Below, one piece after another: positions 6,561 to 8,142 of a stretch of DNA of 8,142 nucleotides; the first letter of the stretch is position 1; every line of letters starts with the position of its first letter. Source of the DNA: Clostridiales bacterium UBA4653 (GTDB lineage: Bacteria > Bacillota > Clostridia > Oscillospirales > CAG-272); NCBI GenBank assembly GCA_002405565.1, contig DHMB01000073.1:1-8142 (forward strand), given 5' to 3'. A program made the position numbers and the translations under genes. Under the pieces are notes generated by a model. It searched no databases and was not told the DNA's origin. It worked only from the letters and a program-made list of their open reading frames with translations.

Positions 6561-7268
6561 TTATACGTTTTTGATAAACTCGGTTACTGCCGCCGCCGAG
6601 CATTTTGAAGCCTCGCTCACAAATCTCGCAAACTCCATGCCGTCGCCGCCGTCTGAAACCGTGCGCACAACACAGAACGGTACATTCGCCATTCTGCATA
6701 CCTGCCCGATGGCTCCGCCCTCCATCTCGCATACGATTCCTCCGCTTATCCTGCGGATTTTTTCTTTTGTCGATTCGTCCGCGACGAATTTGTCACCTGT
6801 TGCAACGGTTCCCCGAAGCGTTCTCTGACCTGATTTCTCCGTGCACTGCGCAAGCAGAACCGAAAGTCTCTCATCGCATTCCATATGCGTTTCGCCGATG
6901 GCGTCGATATATCCCTCGCATTTTCCGCCGCATGATGTCGTGTCGTAATCATATTCGACAACATCGGTCGCGATAACCGTGTCAAGCACGCTTATTTCCG
7001 GCACAAGCGACCCGCCGACGCCTGTATTTATAACGAATTCGGGCTCAAAGCAAAGGAGCATTGTCTGCGTGCATACAGCCGCGGCGACCTTTCCGACGCC
7101 CGAAACGGCAACGCAGACGGGCTTTCCGCAGATGAATCCGTGCGTATATTCCGTACCGAGTATCATCCGGGACTGTTTATAAGTCATTTCTTCAATGAGA
7201 AATTCCGCTTCCTTTGTCAGTGCGCAGATTACCGCCGCCTTGACCTTATTCTTCGTATTTGAAATCAT
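6561..7268 (-). CDS. mtnN: 5'-methylthioadenosine/S-adenosylhomocysteine nucleosidase
   Basis: 235 residues; cytoplasmic enzyme (MTAN, Pfs) that cleaves adenine from S-adenosylhomocysteine and methylthioadenosine, feeding LuxS and methionine recycling. Visible residues: Glu20 (E. coli Glu12, in CALTKEAEFL), the SGVGKVAAA loop, INTGVGGSL, TGDKF, the ribose-binding CEMEGGAI with Glu181, Met182 and Glu183 (E. coli 172-174), and the general acid Asp206 in SDGGD (E. coli Asp197). The catalytic set is complete. INTGVGG and EGGA replace the more usual INTGSAGG and EAAA/EGAA, minor family variation. The start is ATG 7268 with GGGGAG (complement of 7275-7280) 6 bases upstream, inside luxS. The 23-base overlap and the lack of a separate promoter place it in one operon with luxS. 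It ends at the shared terminator at 6531-6557. Confidence 0.94.
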   Translation of the reverse strand: MISNTKNKVKAAVICALTKEAEFLIEEMTYKQSRMILGTEYTHGFICGKPVCVAVSGVGKVAAAVCTQTMLLCFEPEFVINTGVGGSLVPEISVLDTVIATDVVEYDYDTTSCGGKCEGYIDAIGETHMECDERLSVLLAQCTEKSGQRTLRGTVATGDKFVADESTKEKIRRISGGIVCEMEGGAIGQVCRMANVPFCVVRTVSDGGDGMEFARFVSEASKCSAAAVTEFIKNV

Positions 7269-7725
7269 TCTTTTCTCCCCGCTTTCTCAAAACCTCAAGA
7301 TATTTTTTACATTCTTTTTTCGCCGCCGTCAGACTCAGACATCTGTAATTTCCGCATTCCTTTCTGTGCGCACCGAAGACCTTTCCATCGTGTGCAATGA
7401 TCTTTTCAAGCGTTTCAGTCACCGCGGCAAGCACTTCTCCGTTCGTTCTTCCTCTTACAATAAGGTAAAAGCCCGTTCTGCACCCCATCGGGCCGAAATA
7501 GATAACAGAGTCCCTTATGGAAGAATTCCTTATATAAGTCGCGAACATATGCTCAACGGAGTGAAGCGTCACATCGTTCATATACGACCCGGAATTCGGC
7601 TTTCTTGTCCTCAAATCATATGTTACGCAGTCACCGTCAATTCTTGAGACATATATTCCCGGAAGAAGCCTGTCATGATCGACAGTAAAGCTCGCGATTT
7701 TCGTCACGTTGCCTTTATTATCCAT
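7246..7725 (-). CDS. luxS: S-ribosylhomocysteine lyase (AI-2 synthase)
   Basis: 159 residues, the normal LuxS length. It splits S-ribosylhomocysteine to homocysteine and DPD, the precursor of the autoinducer AI-2. The metal site HSVEH (His55, His59) with Cys124 in ECGNY matches B. subtilis His54, His58 and Cys126. Catalytic Cys82 in GPMGCRTGF matches Cys84, Glu58 matches Glu57, and Arg39 is kept. The N-terminal SFTVDH stretch is typical. The start is ATG 7725 with GGAGG (complement of 7736-7740) 10 bases upstream; a longer frame to 7791 would begin inside the promoter and is rejected. It overlaps mtnN by 23 bases, giving consecutive enzymes of the activated methyl cycle in one operon. The sequence alone does not show whether AI-2 is used as a signal. 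Confidence 0.97.
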   Translation of the reverse strand: MDNKGNVTKIASFTVDHDRLLPGIYVSRIDGDCVTYDLRTRKPNSGSYMNDVTLHSVEHMFATYIRNSSIRDSVIYFGPMGCRTGFYLIVRGRTNGEVLAAVTETLEKIIAHDGKVFGAHRKECGNYRCLSLTAAKKECKKYLEVLRKRGEKNDFKYEE

Positions 7726-7771
7726 ATTTTTCGAGCCTCCGAAATGCTTTAAGCGTATTTTTGCGGTTTTT

Positions 7772-7800
7772 ATTGTATCATATATGAACATTTTTTACAA
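7772..7800 (-). promoter_or_regulatory. Promoter of the luxS-mtnN operon
   Basis: Minus strand: -35 TTGTAA (complement of 7795-7800), 17-base spacer, -10 TACAAT (complement of 7772-7777) with an upstream TGn making an extended -10. Predicted start is near 7765, about 40 bases before the luxS ATG. No SAM or SAH riboswitch fits in that leader. Confidence 0.82.
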
Positions 7801-7868
7801 GCGATTTTGCAAAAAAGGCGGGGGGACTTCGTCAATATGCCAAAGTTTGCGTTTTTCGATGAAAAGCC

Positions 7869-7897
7869 TTGATTTTTGCCACAACATATTGTATGAT
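7869..7897 (+). promoter_or_regulatory. Candidate promoter of xpt
   Basis: -35 TTGATT (7869-7874), 17-base spacer, -10 TATGAT (7892-7897), 5 of 6 matches at -10. A second reading, TTGCCA (7876-7881) with TATAGT (7901-7906), has a 19-base spacer. Either leaves a leader of only about 40-50 bases. A small 5-bp hairpin (7915-7919 with 7924-7928, TTTT loop) lies in that leader. Confidence 0.55.
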
Positions 7898-7953
7898 TAG
7901 TATAGTTTTCGTGCTTCACTTTTGTGAAATATGCAAAAAAAGGAGTGACCCAC

Positions 7954-8142
7954 ATGCAGCTTTTGGAAAACAGAATAATAAAGGACGGGCAGATCCTCGG
8001 GGGAGACATCCTCAAGGTCGATTCGTTCCTCAATCATAATATAGATATTCCCTTCGTAAACAAACTCGCGGAAGAACTGCACCGTCTTTACTCGGACTGC
8101 GGCGTAACCAGAATACTCACAATAGAGGCGTCGGGGATAGCA
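7954..8142 (+). CDS. xpt: Xanthine phosphoribosyltransferase, 3' truncated by window edge
   Basis: The first 63 residues of a purine salvage enzyme that converts xanthine and PRPP to XMP in the cytoplasm. The start ATG 7954 has GGAG 8 bases upstream (AAAGGAGTG at 7939-7947). The N-terminal sequence carries the Xpt signature: ILGGDILKVDSFLNH near residues 14-28, followed by ID and, further on, TRILTIEASGIA at 52-63, which corresponds to the conserved TKIVTIESSGIAPA of known Xpt proteins. The PRPP-binding loop and the rest of the protein lie beyond the window. It is divergent from luxS, with about 228 bases between the two start codons. Adenine or hypoxanthine phosphoribosyltransferase is less likely, because the VDSFLNH start is characteristic of Xpt. 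Confidence 0.92.
   Translation, partial: MQLLENRIIKDGQILGGDILKVDSFLNHNIDIPFVNKLAEELHRLYSDCGVTRILTIEASGIA

Noticed and set aside
7801..7953. Possible riboswitch or small RNA between luxS and xpt
   Set aside because: Apart from the promoters and a 5-bp hairpin I find no extended conserved stem arrangement.

Overview
The window looks like chromosomal DNA of a low-to-moderate-GC Firmicute, most likely a gut-type Clostridia (Oscillospiraceae or Ruminococcaceae-like). The grounds are strong GGAGG-type ribosome binding sites, extended -10 promoters, TTG starts, a CarD-family regulator, a luxS-mtnN pair and an xpt gene. This placement is inference, since no rRNA is present. I see no mobile element, CRISPR array, tRNA or rRNA.

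Layout. Bases 1-2174 read rightward: the 3' five-sixths of thrS (threonyl-tRNA synthetase), then a small NUDIX hydrolase, closed by a bidirectional terminator. Bases 2201-5178 read leftward. A promoter at about 5150-5178 drives a two-gene unit in which a DUF4886/SGNH-like protein overlaps a MATE efflux pump by one base (TAATG). Beyond it lies a carD-like gene with its own extended -10 promoter and a long leader that carries a terminator-like hairpin. Bases 5200-6560 read rightward: an ECF-type sigma factor and a membrane-anchored partner overlapping by ATGA, closed by another bidirectional terminator. Bases 6561-7800 read leftward: luxS followed by mtnN (Pfs), overlapping by 23 bases, with a clear promoter. 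At the right edge the first 63 codons of xpt (xanthine phosphoribosyltransferase) read rightward.

How the genes work together. MtnN splits S-adenosylhomocysteine to S-ribosylhomocysteine and adenine. LuxS then converts S-ribosylhomocysteine to homocysteine and the AI-2 precursor DPD, so this operon is a complete two-step SAH detoxification route. The sigma factor and its partner have the layout of an ECF sigma/anti-sigma signalling pair. The SGNH-like protein and the MATE pump are translationally coupled, but their joint job is unknown.

Most of the window is ordinary housekeeping and accessory chromosome. The points that deserve a second look are the attenuator-like hairpin in the carD leader, the identical 15-base promoter core shared by carD and the sigma operon, the coupled SGNH-MATE pair facing the sigma operon, and the unassigned outer domain of the sigma partner.
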